Assembly (NCBI GenBank): GCA_044432975.1 | Contig: JAWXUC010000001.1 | Location: 186,001-250,000 of the forward strand | DNA length: 64,000 bases | Source: JAWXUC01 sp044432975 | GTDB taxonomy: Bacteria > Pseudomonadota > Alphaproteobacteria > RF32 > CAG-239 | Reading direction: 5' to 3' | Position numbers and translations under genes: made by a program | Shown: in pieces, positions 16,866-25,908 of the stretch | Position numbering within the stretch: position 1 is the stretch's first letter | Layout of the letters: the number at the start of each line of letters is the position of its first letter | The notes under the pieces: generated by a model | Told to the model about the DNA's origin: nothing | What the model saw: the letters and a program-made list of their open reading frames with translations, nothing else | Databases searched by the model: none

Positions 16866-19800
16866 ATGACAAAGTTTTATAACAATCAAACTCCAAAAGC
16901 TAATTTTGTAGCAATAGAAAAAGAACTACTTAAATTTTGGGAAACCAACCAAACATTTGAAAAATCTGTTTTAAACAGATCAAACGCAGAAGAATTTGTT
17001 TTTTATGACGGTCCTCCTTTTGCAAACGGCACCCCACACTACGGACACATGATGGTATCTTATGTTAAAGACGTTGTTGCTCGCTTTCAAACTCAAGCTG
17101 GCAAAAAAGTAGAACGTAGATTAGGTTGGGACTGCCACGGTCTTCCTGCAGAAATGAGCGCAGAACAACAATTACAAGTTTCTGGCCATAAACAAATTGA
17201 AGAATTTGGCATTGAAAAATTCAATTCATTCTGCCAACAAGACGTTTTAAAATATTCAAACATTTGGGTAGATATGTTCAAACGTATTGGTCGTTGGGTT
17301 GATTTTTCTCATGATTACAAAACAATGGATTTGCCATATATGGAATCTGTTATAAATAACTTCAAACAACTTTATGATAAAGGTTTGATGTATGAAGACT
17401 TTAGAGTATTACCATATTCTTGGTCTGCAGAAACTGTATTATCAAATATGGAAGTAAACTTAGGCTATAAAGATGTTACAGACAACGCAATTACTGTTAT
17501 GTTCAAATTAGAAAATGGAATGAACATTCTTGTTTGGACAACAACTCCTTGGACATTGCCATCAAACTTAATGCTTGCTGTTGGTAAAGATATTGAGTAT
17601 GCAATTATGAGCGAGGCTGATGAAAAATACATTATAGCTAAAGGCCTTTTAGGCAAATATAAAAAACAATTAGAAAATGCTGTTGAAGTTGGCACAATGA
17701 AAGGTTCTGAATTAGTTGGCATGAGCTACACTCCAATTTTTGATTACTTCAAAAATGAACCTAAAGCATTCAAAGTTTTAGCAGGTGAATTCGTTTCTAC
17801 AGAAGATGGTACTGGTGTTGTTCACATTGCCCCTGGTTTTGGTCAAGATGACTTTGAAGTTTGCCGTACTTATGATAAAGATTTTCCAGTAATTTGCCCT
17901 GTTGACGATGCAGGTTGTTTTACTGCAGAAGTTTCTGATTATGTAGGCAAACAAGTTTTTGAAACCAATGAACCAATTATGCAATTATTAAAAGAGCGTG
18001 GCATTTTGGTTAAAAAAGAACAATATACTCACTCTTACCCATTCTGCTGGAGAACAGATAAACCTTTAATTTATAAAGCAATGAGTTCTTGGTTTGTAAA
18101 AGTTACAGATTTTAGAGATGATATGGTTAAAAACAACCAGCTTATCAACTGGGTGCCAGATCACATTAAAGATGGTCGTTTTGGCAAATGGTTAGAAGGT
18201 GCTAGAGATTGGTCAATTTCAAGAAACCGTTTCTGGGGAGCTCCAATTCCTGTTTGGAAATCTGACAATCCAAACTTCCCAAGAATTGATGTCTTGGGTT
18301 CTGTTGCAGAAATCAAAGAAAAAACAGGTTTTGAAATTAAAAATCTTCACAAACCATATATTGATGAAGTTGTATATCCAAACCCTGATGACGCTAGTGG
18401 CAAAACTATGATGCGTAGAGTTGGAGATGTTTTTGACTGTTGGTTTGAAAGTGGTTCAATGCCTTATGCTCAAGTTCATTACCCATTTGACAACAAAGAA
18501 TGGTTTGAAAATCATTTCCCAGCAGATTTCATTGTTGAAGCTGTTGATCAAACTCGTGGTTGGTTTTATACATTAACGGTTCTTGCAACTGCTTTGCACA
18601 ACAAACCTGCATTTAAAAATTGTATTTGTACAGGCTTATTAATGGCAGAAGGTGGCGTTAAGTTATCTAAAAAATTAAAAAATTATCCTGATCCTAACTT
18701 AATTTTAGACACATTAGGCTCCGATAGTTTGCGTTGGTTCTTAATGTCTTCTCCAGTAATCAAAGGCGGAAACGTTGCCGTTGACCAAGAAGGAAAAGAA
18801 ATTGCCAAAGCAACTCGTGAAGCTTTAATTCCACTTTGGAATGCTTTTTACTTCTTTGTATTATATGCTAATGCAGAAAATTATGAAGCTAAAGAAATAA
18901 CTTCTTCTGATAATTTCTTAGATTCATACATTTTATCAAAATTAAAAACCTTATCAGCAAGTGTTTATAAAGATATGCAAGCTTATGAAATCGCCAATGC
19001 GTCAGCAAGCATTGCTCAATTTATAGAAGTATTAAACAACTGGTATATTAGAAGAACAAGAGAGCGCTTCTGGGAAGGCGACAAGCAAGCATTTAACACA
19101 CTTTATACAGTGCTTGTTAATGTTTGCAAAATTGCTGCTCCATTAATGCCTTTTGCATCTGAATATATCTTTAAAGAACTAACAAAACAAGAATCTGTTC
19201 ACTTAACAGATTACCCTACTCTATCTGAAATTAAAGAAGACAACAAATTAATTGCAGATATGGATATGGTTCAAGATTTATGCTCTTCTGCAAAATTCAT
19301 CAGAGAAGAAAAATCTTTAAGAAACAGACTTCCATTAGCATCTTTGAAAATTGTAGGCTTGAATTTAGATGGCAAAATGCAAGAAATCATTAAAGACGAA
19401 ATCAACGTAAAAGAAATTTTATTTGATGATGACATTGCAAAATATGCAACTAAAACTGTTTATTTATATACTCCATTATTAGGCAAAGCTCTTGGCAAAG
19501 ATATGGGAGCCGTAATGGGAGCATATAAACAAGGTAAATGGGAATTAAATGGCGACAAATTAGAAATCGCTGGCCTTTCATTAACTTCTGATTTATTTGA
19601 AGTTAGATTAGAAATGAAAGATGGCATTGCAGGCCGTGCATTTGCAGAAAACAGAGCGATTGTGCTATTAGACACAAACATAACACCAGAGCTTAAAGCA
19701 GAAGGTATCGCTAGAGATTTTGTTCGTTTAATTCAAAACCTTCGTAAAGAAAAAGATTTTGATGTATCTGATAGAATAGAACTTTTTTACTCTTCAGATG

Positions 19801-19949
19801 ATGCAGAAATAAATCAAGCTTTGAGCAAAAATGCAGAATACATAAAAGCTCAAGTATTAGCAATTAAAATAGAAAATAATTGTGTTTCAGGAACAACAGA
19901 AACAATAGAAAACAAGGGAGTTATTTTTGATGTTAAAAGAACTGCTTAA
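16866..19949 (+). CDS. ileS: isoleucyl-tRNA synthetase, eukaryote-like (type 2) form
   Basis: 1027 residues. It charges tRNA-Ile and edits valine. The class I signatures are HYGH (residues 58-61) in PPFANGTPHYGHMM and KLSKK (599-603) in place of KMSKS. The CP1 editing region and anticodon-binding domain are present (WYIRRTRERFW). The extra length and the HYGH/KLSKK forms fit the type 2 synthetases found in eukaryotes, Rickettsia-like bacteria and mupirocin-resistant strains, rather than the 938-residue E. coli type. It overlaps the next small gene by 20 bases. Confidence 0.96.
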   Translation: MTKFYNNQTPKANFVAIEKELLKFWETNQTFEKSVLNRSNAEEFVFYDGPPFANGTPHYGHMMVSYVKDVVARFQTQAGKKVERRLGWDCHGLPAEMSAEQQLQVSGHKQIEEFGIEKFNSFCQQDVLKYSNIWVDMFKRIGRWVDFSHDYKTMDLPYMESVINNFKQLYDKGLMYEDFRVLPYSWSAETVLSNMEVNLGYKDVTDNAITVMFKLENGMNILVWTTTPWTLPSNLMLAVGKDIEYAIMSEADEKYIIAKGLLGKYKKQLENAVEVGTMKGSELVGMSYTPIFDYFKNEPKAFKVLAGEFVSTEDGTGVVHIAPGFGQDDFEVCRTYDKDFPVICPVDDAGCFTAEVSDYVGKQVFETNEPIMQLLKERGILVKKEQYTHSYPFCWRTDKPLIYKAMSSWFVKVTDFRDDMVKNNQLINWVPDHIKDGRFGKWLEGARDWSISRNRFWGAPIPVWKSDNPNFPRIDVLGSVAEIKEKTGFEIKNLHKPYIDEVVYPNPDDASGKTMMRRVGDVFDCWFESGSMPYAQVHYPFDNKEWFENHFPADFIVEAVDQTRGWFYTLTVLATALHNKPAFKNCICTGLLMAEGGVKLSKKLKNYPDPNLILDTLGSDSLRWFLMSSPVIKGGNVAVDQEGKEIAKATREALIPLWNAFYFFVLYANAENYEAKEITSSDNFLDSYILSKLKTLSASVYKDMQAYEIANASASIAQFIEVLNNWYIRRTRERFWEGDKQAFNTLYTVLVNVCKIAAPLMPFASEYIFKELTKQESVHLTDYPTLSEIKEDNKLIADMDMVQDLCSSAKFIREEKSLRNRLPLASLKIVGLNLDGKMQEIIKDEINVKEILFDDDIAKYATKTVYLYTPLLGKALGKDMGAVMGAYKQGKWELNGDKLEIAGLSLTSDLFEVRLEMKDGIAGRAFAENRAIVLLDTNITPELKAEGIARDFVRLIQNLRKEKDFDVSDRIELFYSSDDAEINQALSKNAEYIKAQVLAIKIENNCVSGTTETIENKGVIFDVKRTA

Positions 19950-20298
19950 CAAAAAAATTGATTTATACAAAACTTTTTATGGTTACGGATTATTTGGACT
20001 ATTTATAGCAAGATTAGTCGTTTGGGTATTTAATTTTTGGAATACAAGCGCCTTAAAAGGAATGTCTATTATAAATTATTACAAATATAAATTTACACCA
20101 ATTGGTGCAGATATGAACGCGGTTTTCTCAACATTGTTTTATTTAGCATCAATATATGGTTTTGTTTATTATGCGATAATTGTTTTCAAACTTGTTTGGA
20201 AGTCTTGTGCTGACTTTGAAAAAAGCTTGTTTTTAGAATTTATGGCAAGAGTTTTAATTGTAATATGGGCATTATCATTAGCTTGGAGCATTTTATGA
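19930..20298 (+). CDS. small membrane protein of unknown function
   Basis: 122 residues from ATG 19930; a TTG one codon earlier is also open. Three hydrophobic stretches are predicted by eye, near residues 17-37, 60-85 and 100-121. No family is recognised. It starts inside the 3' end of ileS and its TGA overlaps the ATG of the following lipoprotein gene (ATGA). The ileS, membrane protein, lipoprotein and ABC-F genes therefore probably share one transcript. Confidence 0.7.
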   Translation: MLKELLNKKIDLYKTFYGYGLFGLFIARLVVWVFNFWNTSALKGMSIINYYKYKFTPIGADMNAVFSTLFYLASIYGFVYYAIIVFKLVWKSCADFEKSLFLEFMARVLIVIWALSLAWSIL

Positions 20299-20444
20299 AA
20301 AAAATGATTTTAGTTGCAATGATACTACTTATAAGCGGATGCGTTGTTGGCGAGTTTGAACCAAAAAGAGAAAAACTTCACTCCAAAGGAAAAAACATCT
20401 GCCAAACAAATCCCGAAAGATGTTTCAACGGACAACCTTGGTAA
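20295..20444 (+). CDS. 49-residue small lipoprotein
   Basis: A short gene starting ATGAAAAAAATG at 20295 and ending TAA at 20444. The protein has a lipoprotein signal peptide with lipobox LISGC (Cys17), then about 32 residues with a Cys pair (ICQTNPERCFNGQPW). It overlaps the stop of the upstream membrane protein gene by four bases and ends four bases before the ATG of the ABC-F gene. Small entericidin-like or LptM/YifL-like lipoproteins have this size. Its function is unknown. Confidence 0.7.
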   Translation: MKKMILVAMILLISGCVVGEFEPKREKLHSKGKNICQTNPERCFNGQPW

Positions 20445-20448
20445 AATA

Positions 20449-22236
20449 ATGGCAACTCCAATATTTACATTAAAAGACACCTCCATCGCATTTGGAGATA
20501 AAAAGCTTTTTGAAAAAATATCCCTTAATATATCATTAGGGGATAGAATTTCTTTAGTAGGAAGAAATGGTAGCGGAAAATCTACATTATTAAAAATCAT
20601 CACTGGCATTTTAGAACCAGATGAAGGAGAAACATTTATCCAACCAGGAACTATCATATCATACCTTCCACAAGAACCAGATGTTGCAAACTACAAAACT
20701 TTAGAAGATATTGTAAAAAAAGACTTAAAAGAAGAAGAAAAATTTCAGGCAGATATTTTCATAGAAAAACTCGGAGTTTTAAAAAATCAAGACCCTAAAG
20801 TTGCCAGCGGCGGCGAAGTTAAAAAAGCATTTTTAGCCAAAGCGTTAATAAACAGCCCAGATATATTATTATTAGACGAGCCAACCAACCATCTTGATAT
20901 GCCAACAATAGAAATCTTAGAAGAATTAATAAATTCTTACAAAGGCGCCATTATTTTAATCTCACACGACAGAGCATTTTTAAACAACACTACTAATAAT
21001 ATGCTATGGTTAGACAGAGGCACATTAAGACAAAAAAACTCTGGTTTTAAACATTTTGAAGCGTGGGAAGAACAAATTTTTGAACAAGAAATAATAGAAC
21101 AAAAAAACTTTGCAAAAAAGCTAAAACAAGAAGAAGGTTGGATGCAAACAGGTGTAACAGCCAGACGCAAACGCAATCAGGGTAGATTAAGAAGATTATT
21201 AGAATTAAGAGCTCAACGCAAAGAACAAATCAAACAAATTGGCTCTATTGACTTAAACCTTGAAGAAGCATCTTTTGCCTCAAAAATGGTGATAGAAGCA
21301 AAAAACATTTCAAAAACATTTGGCGACAGAACTATTGTTAAAAACTTTTCAACTCGCATAATAAAAGGCAATAAAATCGGCGTCGTTGGTCCAAATGGTG
21401 CAGGCAAAACAACTTTAATAAAATTGTTAACCAAAAAACTCACCTCAGATACTGGCAACGTTAGAATGGGTAAAAACTTAAATGAGGCATATTTTGATCA
21501 AAACAGAATTACCCTAGACCCTAAAAAAACATTATGGAAAACACTAGCTCATGAAGGAGATCACATCTACGTTCATGGCAAACACCGCCACGTTGTTGCA
21601 TATTTAAAAGATTTTTTATTCAAAGCTGAACAAGCTCAAACCCCCGTATCATCATTATCTGGTGGAGAAAAAAACAGATTAATGCTAGCTCTAGTTTTAG
21701 CGCAACCATCAAACTTTTTAATCCTTGATGAACCAACCAATGATCTAGATATGGATACACTAGACTTGTTGCAAAATGTGTTATCAGATTATCAAGGTAC
21801 TGTTTTAATTATCTCACATGATAGAGATTTCTTAGATAACACTGTTTCTTCTGTTATCTACATGAAAGGCAACGGAGAAATATTAGAAAACGCAGGCAGT
21901 TGCACTGAAGCCATAGAAAAATTTGGCGACGTTAAAAAAGCAATCAGTAAAAAAAACAAATCTGTAGGGGACGACGCCATCAGCGTCCCTCAACTTCAAT
22001 CACAAACAAAACAAAAAACAAAATTATCGTACAAAGACCAACGATTACTAGAAATTATCCCACAAGAAATTGCAGCCGCTGAAGCAAAAATAAAAGAAAT
22101 AGAAACAGAATTAATGAATCCTAATTTATATACTCAAGATGCTCAAAAATTTGATGAACTAAGCCAAAAATTGCAATCACTAAAAGAAGAAGTAGACGAA
22201 AAAGAACTTAAATGGCTTGAAATATCAGAAATGTAA
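20449..22236 (+). CDS. uup: ABC-F family ATPase (Uup-like)
   Basis: 595 residues. Two ABC domains in one chain and no membrane segment. Domain 1 has GRNGSGKST and LLLDEPTNHLD, with a degenerate signature ASGGEVKKA. Domain 2 has GPNGAGKTT, LSGGEKNRL and LILDEPTNDLD. The C-terminus is a linker and coiled coil typical of Uup (KLSYKDQRLLEIIPQEIAAAE). ABC-F proteins act on ribosomes, and Uup also on branched DNA intermediates. The open frame extends upstream to 20344, but that part overlaps the lipoprotein gene and is not ABC-like, so I start at ATG 20449. The linker contains an in-frame palindromic repeat. Confidence 0.92.
   Translation: MATPIFTLKDTSIAFGDKKLFEKISLNISLGDRISLVGRNGSGKSTLLKIITGILEPDEGETFIQPGTIISYLPQEPDVANYKTLEDIVKKDLKEEEKFQADIFIEKLGVLKNQDPKVASGGEVKKAFLAKALINSPDILLLDEPTNHLDMPTIEILEELINSYKGAIILISHDRAFLNNTTNNMLWLDRGTLRQKNSGFKHFEAWEEQIFEQEIIEQKNFAKKLKQEEGWMQTGVTARRKRNQGRLRRLLELRAQRKEQIKQIGSIDLNLEEASFASKMVIEAKNISKTFGDRTIVKNFSTRIIKGNKIGVVGPNGAGKTTLIKLLTKKLTSDTGNVRMGKNLNEAYFDQNRITLDPKKTLWKTLAHEGDHIYVHGKHRHVVAYLKDFLFKAEQAQTPVSSLSGGEKNRLMLALVLAQPSNFLILDEPTNDLDMDTLDLLQNVLSDYQGTVLIISHDRDFLDNTVSSVIYMKGNGEILENAGSCTEAIEKFGDVKKAISKKNKSVGDDAISVPQLQSQTKQKTKLSYKDQRLLEIIPQEIAAAEAKIKEIETELMNPNLYTQDAQKFDELSQKLQSLKEEVDEKELKWLEISEM
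21963..21993. repeat. half-copy of the TGTAGGGGACG palindromic repeat inside the ABC-F coding sequence
   Basis: TGTAGGGGACGA and CGTCCCTCAA bracket a short variable centre, the same layout as the left half of the 633-705 element (633-660). Read in frame it adds SVGDDAISVPQ to the linker between the second ABC domain and the C-terminal coiled coil. Confidence 0.7.
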
Positions 22237-22256
22237 AACTAAAGCATAGATAAAAT

Positions 22257-22499
22257 CTAAAGTTTTACAGGATCACCGTTTCCTAGAATCATTTTTATTT
22301 CCTTACCATCAATCTCAAAAATAACAACAGAATGTTTTGCATCAATACGTCGATACTCAATCACGTTAATTCTGCGATTACCAGCAATCTTCTTAAAAAC
22401 TTTACTTTTGTTCTGTAATTGCCCCAACCATTTTATAACATAAACACTCAACAACAAAAGACCTAAAACAAAGGCTAACGCCAAAACAACTTTTATCAT
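22257..22499 (-). CDS. fliO: FliO-like flagellar biosynthesis protein
   Basis: 80 residues with one N-terminal membrane segment (about 3-23), then a small basic domain (FKKIAGNRRINVIEYRRIDAKHSVVIFEID) that matches the FliO pattern of an SH3-like cytoplasmic tail. FliO helps assemble the FliP pentamer. It is the last gene of the fliL-fliM-DUF6468-motE-TPR operon, starting 1 base after the TPR gene. FliP itself is at 15.9 kb. The family is poorly conserved, so the call rests on size, topology and context. Confidence 0.75.
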   Translation of the reverse strand: MIKVVLALAFVLGLLLLSVYVIKWLGQLQNKSKVFKKIAGNRRINVIEYRRIDAKHSVVIFEIDGKEIKMILGNGDPVKL

Positions 22500-22500
22500 T

Positions 22501-24918
22501 TTATTCTTTTCCTACCTTATCTAAATTTTCATTAACTTTTTTAGAAAAACTACTATAAGAAGTCAAACTATTTATTCTATTTTCAATATCTTTTATATCA
22601 ATTCTATCATAATCAAATTGAGATGTTAAAACATCAAAAGAACTATAATATTTTGTTCCCTTAAACCATGGCTCAAACTTAGATCTAGCCCTAGTTATAA
22701 CCATATCTTTTCCAGATTTTTTCAAAGCAATAAGCCAATCAAAAATATATTTAACTTGCTCATCACTTAAAGCTTCTCCCTCAACTGGCTCATCAATCAA
22801 TAACTTTAATTCTGAAGAAAGCAAGTGCCAATCTTCATTCAACCAATAAATTTCAGCTCTTAACAACACTGCAAGTATAGAATAATTTTCATCTAAAATT
22901 CTTAAAGCTTCCTCATATTTATTTTGATCTTTATAAACATTAGCTCTTAAAACACTTCTTTGATTTGCAAGATTTATTTGAGGATTTTCCATATCAGTCT
23001 CATCCAAAACCATTAACACTTTATCATTAGCTTTTTTAGAAAGATATAAAAGAGCAAGACGAGTACCTATTTTATATTTTTGCTCTACAGAAATAGTATC
23101 ATTATTCAATTCTCTTTCAAGAACCTCTATAGCATTATCAACCAAATCTACAGCAAAATACCTATCAGCAACACTAATAACAATATCAACAAACTTTGGA
23201 CTCTTTTTTATATAATCCAAGTATTGATTATATACACTCAAAGTCTTAAGAGGTGCAACTTCATCCAAATAATGATTTAAATACAAATTTTCAAAAGTTT
23301 TAACTAACTTTGTCATAACAAGAGGTTGTTTACTCTCATCTGTCAAATAAAGCTCCTCAATCATCGCATCAATAGCATTACTATAATCTTTTTTTGCCTC
23401 ATATAAAGAACTTAATGTTGTATAAATATTTCTCTTAAAGCTTTTTTCTCCCCAAGAAAATTTAACTTTTTCCAGCTCTGTAATAGCATCATCAACACTC
23501 ATTTGCTTTAATCTAAAAGCAAGTAAAACTTTACCTACCCTTGCAAGAGAAGTGTATTTTTGAGAATCTGACCAAATTACCTCATCAAACTTTTTTAATG
23601 CTTCTTGATTATAGCCTTGAACATATAAATTCTGAGCAATCAAATAATTAACATGAGGAAGCATCCTTCTATTTCGAAGAGAAGATATTTTTAAAATATC
23701 AATAAGATTTTGAGCCCTCAAATCATTTCTTTCATTTACAGCAACTTGCGCAGCAATAAAAGCTATTTTATCCTGAATAATTTGAGGATAATTTTTTATA
23801 ACGAGCAAAACATCATCAAAACTGTCCTCATCCCCCAAGTCATAAGTTTCTTTTTTGGCAAAATAAATAACAGATCTCCAAAAATCTGCTTTCCTTTCTA
23901 TTTTAAGATCTCCAAAAGAAAGATCATTTAAAGCTTCTTTATATCTATTTACTAAAAAGTTAGCAACTGCTCTTAAGCTATAAACTTTTTCTAGGTAATC
24001 TTCCTTTAATTCACTCTCTAAAACAACATCAACAACAGCTAGAGCCTCAAAACCAAGACCTTTATTTAAATAATATTTAGCCAATTCAAGCCTAGCATTA
24101 TTTTTCTCTTCACCCTTAGAAACCCTAATATCTTTTTTTAATATAGCTTCTGCCTCATTAAAAGGTAGTGTTAATAAAGAAGAAAAAACGTTAAAATCAA
24201 ACACTTGATCCTCACCACTTCTTGATAACAAAGATTTTCTTTGAACATCACTCAAATCATCTGACAAATTAAGAACATGGTCTGAAGCTTTAAGAGAAAC
24301 CCCTTTGTTTCCACTAACAACAAAGATATCATCAACATCATAAACCATTGCTATACCTTGAACAGAATTTAATATATCAAAATCAATAAAATCAAAAGCA
24401 TCCAAACCTGCTTTTTTAATTTCATTTGAAACTACAGTTACAATAAAATCCCCCACTTCAGGATCTATAACAGAAATTTTTTCAGAAAAACTCTCAGAAG
24501 GAATAAATACATAAGGCCTGTCAAGACTATCGTGTTCTATCATTAAATCAAATTTTGGAATATCAACATTTTTATCTCCATCAATAAAATCAATCGTCCA
24601 AAGATATCCTTCTTTTCTAACAAAAAGATTAACTTTTCTATCAATTTTAACTCTTAAAACAGTAGCCTTAGAATGAGGGATTTCAAGGATTTGTGGAGAA
24701 AACTTCTCTAAAATCTTTTCAAATTCAGACAAATTTAAACTTTTCTTTTTATCAAAAACAATCCAAATATAATCGCCTCTTTCAAAAACACTTAAAGCTG
24801 TAGGTGTTGGCCAAGAAAAACTAAGAGATGCAATATTCAAATTTGGTGTATTAGCCCAACTTTGAAAGGTTAGCAAAAAAAAGAAAATCAAACTAAATTT
24901 AATTAAGTTTTTTTTCAT
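22501..24918 (-). CDS. large exported TPR-repeat protein of the flagellar cluster
   Basis: 805 residues. A signal peptide (FSLIFFFLLTFQSWA) is followed by a beta-rich N-terminal region (about 25-220) and many TPR-like helical pairs, e.g. ARLELAKYYLNKGLGFEALAVVD-type units and ALRILDENYSILAVLLRAEIYW. It is probably periplasmic. The start overlaps the motE stop (ATGA). Large TPR proteins at this spot are common in alphaproteobacterial flagellar clusters, but their role is unclear. No enzymatic motif is visible. Confidence 0.75.
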   Translation of the reverse strand: MKKNLIKFSLIFFFLLTFQSWANTPNLNIASLSFSWPTPTALSVFERGDYIWIVFDKKKSLNLSEFEKILEKFSPQILEIPHSKATVLRVKIDRKVNLFVRKEGYLWTIDFIDGDKNVDIPKFDLMIEHDSLDRPYVFIPSESFSEKISVIDPEVGDFIVTVVSNEIKKAGLDAFDFIDFDILNSVQGIAMVYDVDDIFVVSGNKGVSLKASDHVLNLSDDLSDVQRKSLLSRSGEDQVFDFNVFSSLLTLPFNEAEAILKKDIRVSKGEEKNNARLELAKYYLNKGLGFEALAVVDVVLESELKEDYLEKVYSLRAVANFLVNRYKEALNDLSFGDLKIERKADFWRSVIYFAKKETYDLGDEDSFDDVLLVIKNYPQIIQDKIAFIAAQVAVNERNDLRAQNLIDILKISSLRNRRMLPHVNYLIAQNLYVQGYNQEALKKFDEVIWSDSQKYTSLARVGKVLLAFRLKQMSVDDAITELEKVKFSWGEKSFKRNIYTTLSSLYEAKKDYSNAIDAMIEELYLTDESKQPLVMTKLVKTFENLYLNHYLDEVAPLKTLSVYNQYLDYIKKSPKFVDIVISVADRYFAVDLVDNAIEVLERELNNDTISVEQKYKIGTRLALLYLSKKANDKVLMVLDETDMENPQINLANQRSVLRANVYKDQNKYEEALRILDENYSILAVLLRAEIYWLNEDWHLLSSELKLLIDEPVEGEALSDEQVKYIFDWLIALKKSGKDMVITRARSKFEPWFKGTKYYSSFDVLTSQFDYDRIDIKDIENRINSLTSYSSFSKKVNENLDKVGKE

Positions 24919-25490
24919 TTAATATTGTTTCCTACGATTCTCATTGTAATTTCTTTAGCAATATTAGGATTCATCTGAGACAAAATAGCAGAAGAAGAAG
25001 AAGGCTTCATTAAAGACAACAACATTTCTAAAACTTCCATATCTAAATTATTAAAAATTTCAGCAGCATCTTTAGGTTTCATAGAAATATAAACCTTAAC
25101 AAGATTGTTCATCTTTTCTTTTTCTTGTTCATTATATTTATTAACAAGCTCTAACAATCTTTTTTCATAAACTTTCATTTGTTCAATTTTTTTATCCATA
25201 TCTTCTTTAGCAACATTAAGCTCAAAAGAACGTTTATCAAGCTCTTTAGATTTTACATCTAAAACTTCTCTTCTTTTTGCCAAATCTTGCAATATTTCGA
25301 CTTCTGCTTTTGAAAAACTATCACCTAGCCCAATATTTACGACTTCTTTTTTTTCAACTTCTTGAGAAATAGCTTTATTTTGTTGAACAGAAAAACTAAA
25401 GTCAGATGTCAAAATATTACCAACTTTAATAGACAACATCAAAAAAGCACAAATAATAAATATTGGTAAAAGTTTAATTTTTCTAATCAT
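24915..25490 (-). CDS. motE: MotE-like flagellar protein (MgtE intracellular-domain family)
   Basis: 191 residues: one N-terminal membrane anchor (about 7-27), a long coiled coil (about 65-125, rich in Glu/Lys), then an MgtE-N-like domain (YISMKPKDAAEIFNNLDMEVLEMLLSLM followed by SSSAILSQMNPNIAKEITMRI). In Sinorhizobium-type bacteria MotE is a periplasmic chaperone for MotC. The position between DUF6468 and the TPR gene supports a flagellar role. It overlaps the next gene by four bases. Confidence 0.8.
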   Translation of the reverse strand: MIRKIKLLPIFIICAFLMLSIKVGNILTSDFSFSVQQNKAISQEVEKKEVVNIGLGDSFSKAEVEILQDLAKRREVLDVKSKELDKRSFELNVAKEDMDKKIEQMKVYEKRLLELVNKYNEQEKEKMNNLVKVYISMKPKDAAEIFNNLDMEVLEMLLSLMKPSSSSAILSQMNPNIAKEITMRIVGNNIK

Positions 25491-25503
25491 TTCATCCCTC
25501 TAG

Positions 25504-25908
25504 TTACTTAATTGAACGCAAAGCTTTCAACAATTCCAATTCAGCTTCAGAATTATCTTCTTCTTTTTTCTTAAAGCTTTTCTCCCGATTATCTTTAATA
25601 ACGCCCTCTAACCTATCTGCCAAATTATCTGCACGTTGATTAATAAAAGAAAGATCATCTTTTAACTCTGTGGCTTTAACAACAACCTCTTTTAAATCAG
25701 AAGAAGATGCTTGTGTAATATTTTTTAATTTAGGAATAGAATTCTCTGCCTTAAAAGTAGCATCATTCAAAGATTCCACCAATCTAGCTAAAGACTTTTG
25801 ATTCTCTCTAAAAATATTAAGGTTAGCATTTAACCTAACCGCATATATAATTGTCGGAATTAAAAGAAGTATTATTATTAAATTAAGAGCAAATTCAAAA
25901 TTATCCAT
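25504..25908 (-). CDS. DUF6468-type flagellar cluster protein
   Basis: 134 residues: one N-terminal membrane segment (about 6-23) and a coiled-coil cytoplasmic or periplasmic tail (NIFRENQKSLARLVESLNDA and LKDDLSFINQRADNLADRLE). This layout and its place directly after fliM match the alphaproteobacterial DUF6468 family. It overlaps the fliM 3' end by 8 bases. No biochemical function is known to me. Confidence 0.75.
   Translation of the reverse strand: MDNFEFALNLIIILLLIPTIIYAVRLNANLNIFRENQKSLARLVESLNDATFKAENSIPKLKNITQASSSDLKEVVVKATELKDDLSFINQRADNLADRLEGVIKDNREKSFKKKEEDNSEAELELLKALRSIK

Noticed and set aside
20344..20448. N-terminal 35 residues of the ABC-F frame
   Set aside because: They overlap the lipoprotein gene, are not ABC-like, and ATG 20449 gives the usual Uup N-terminus.
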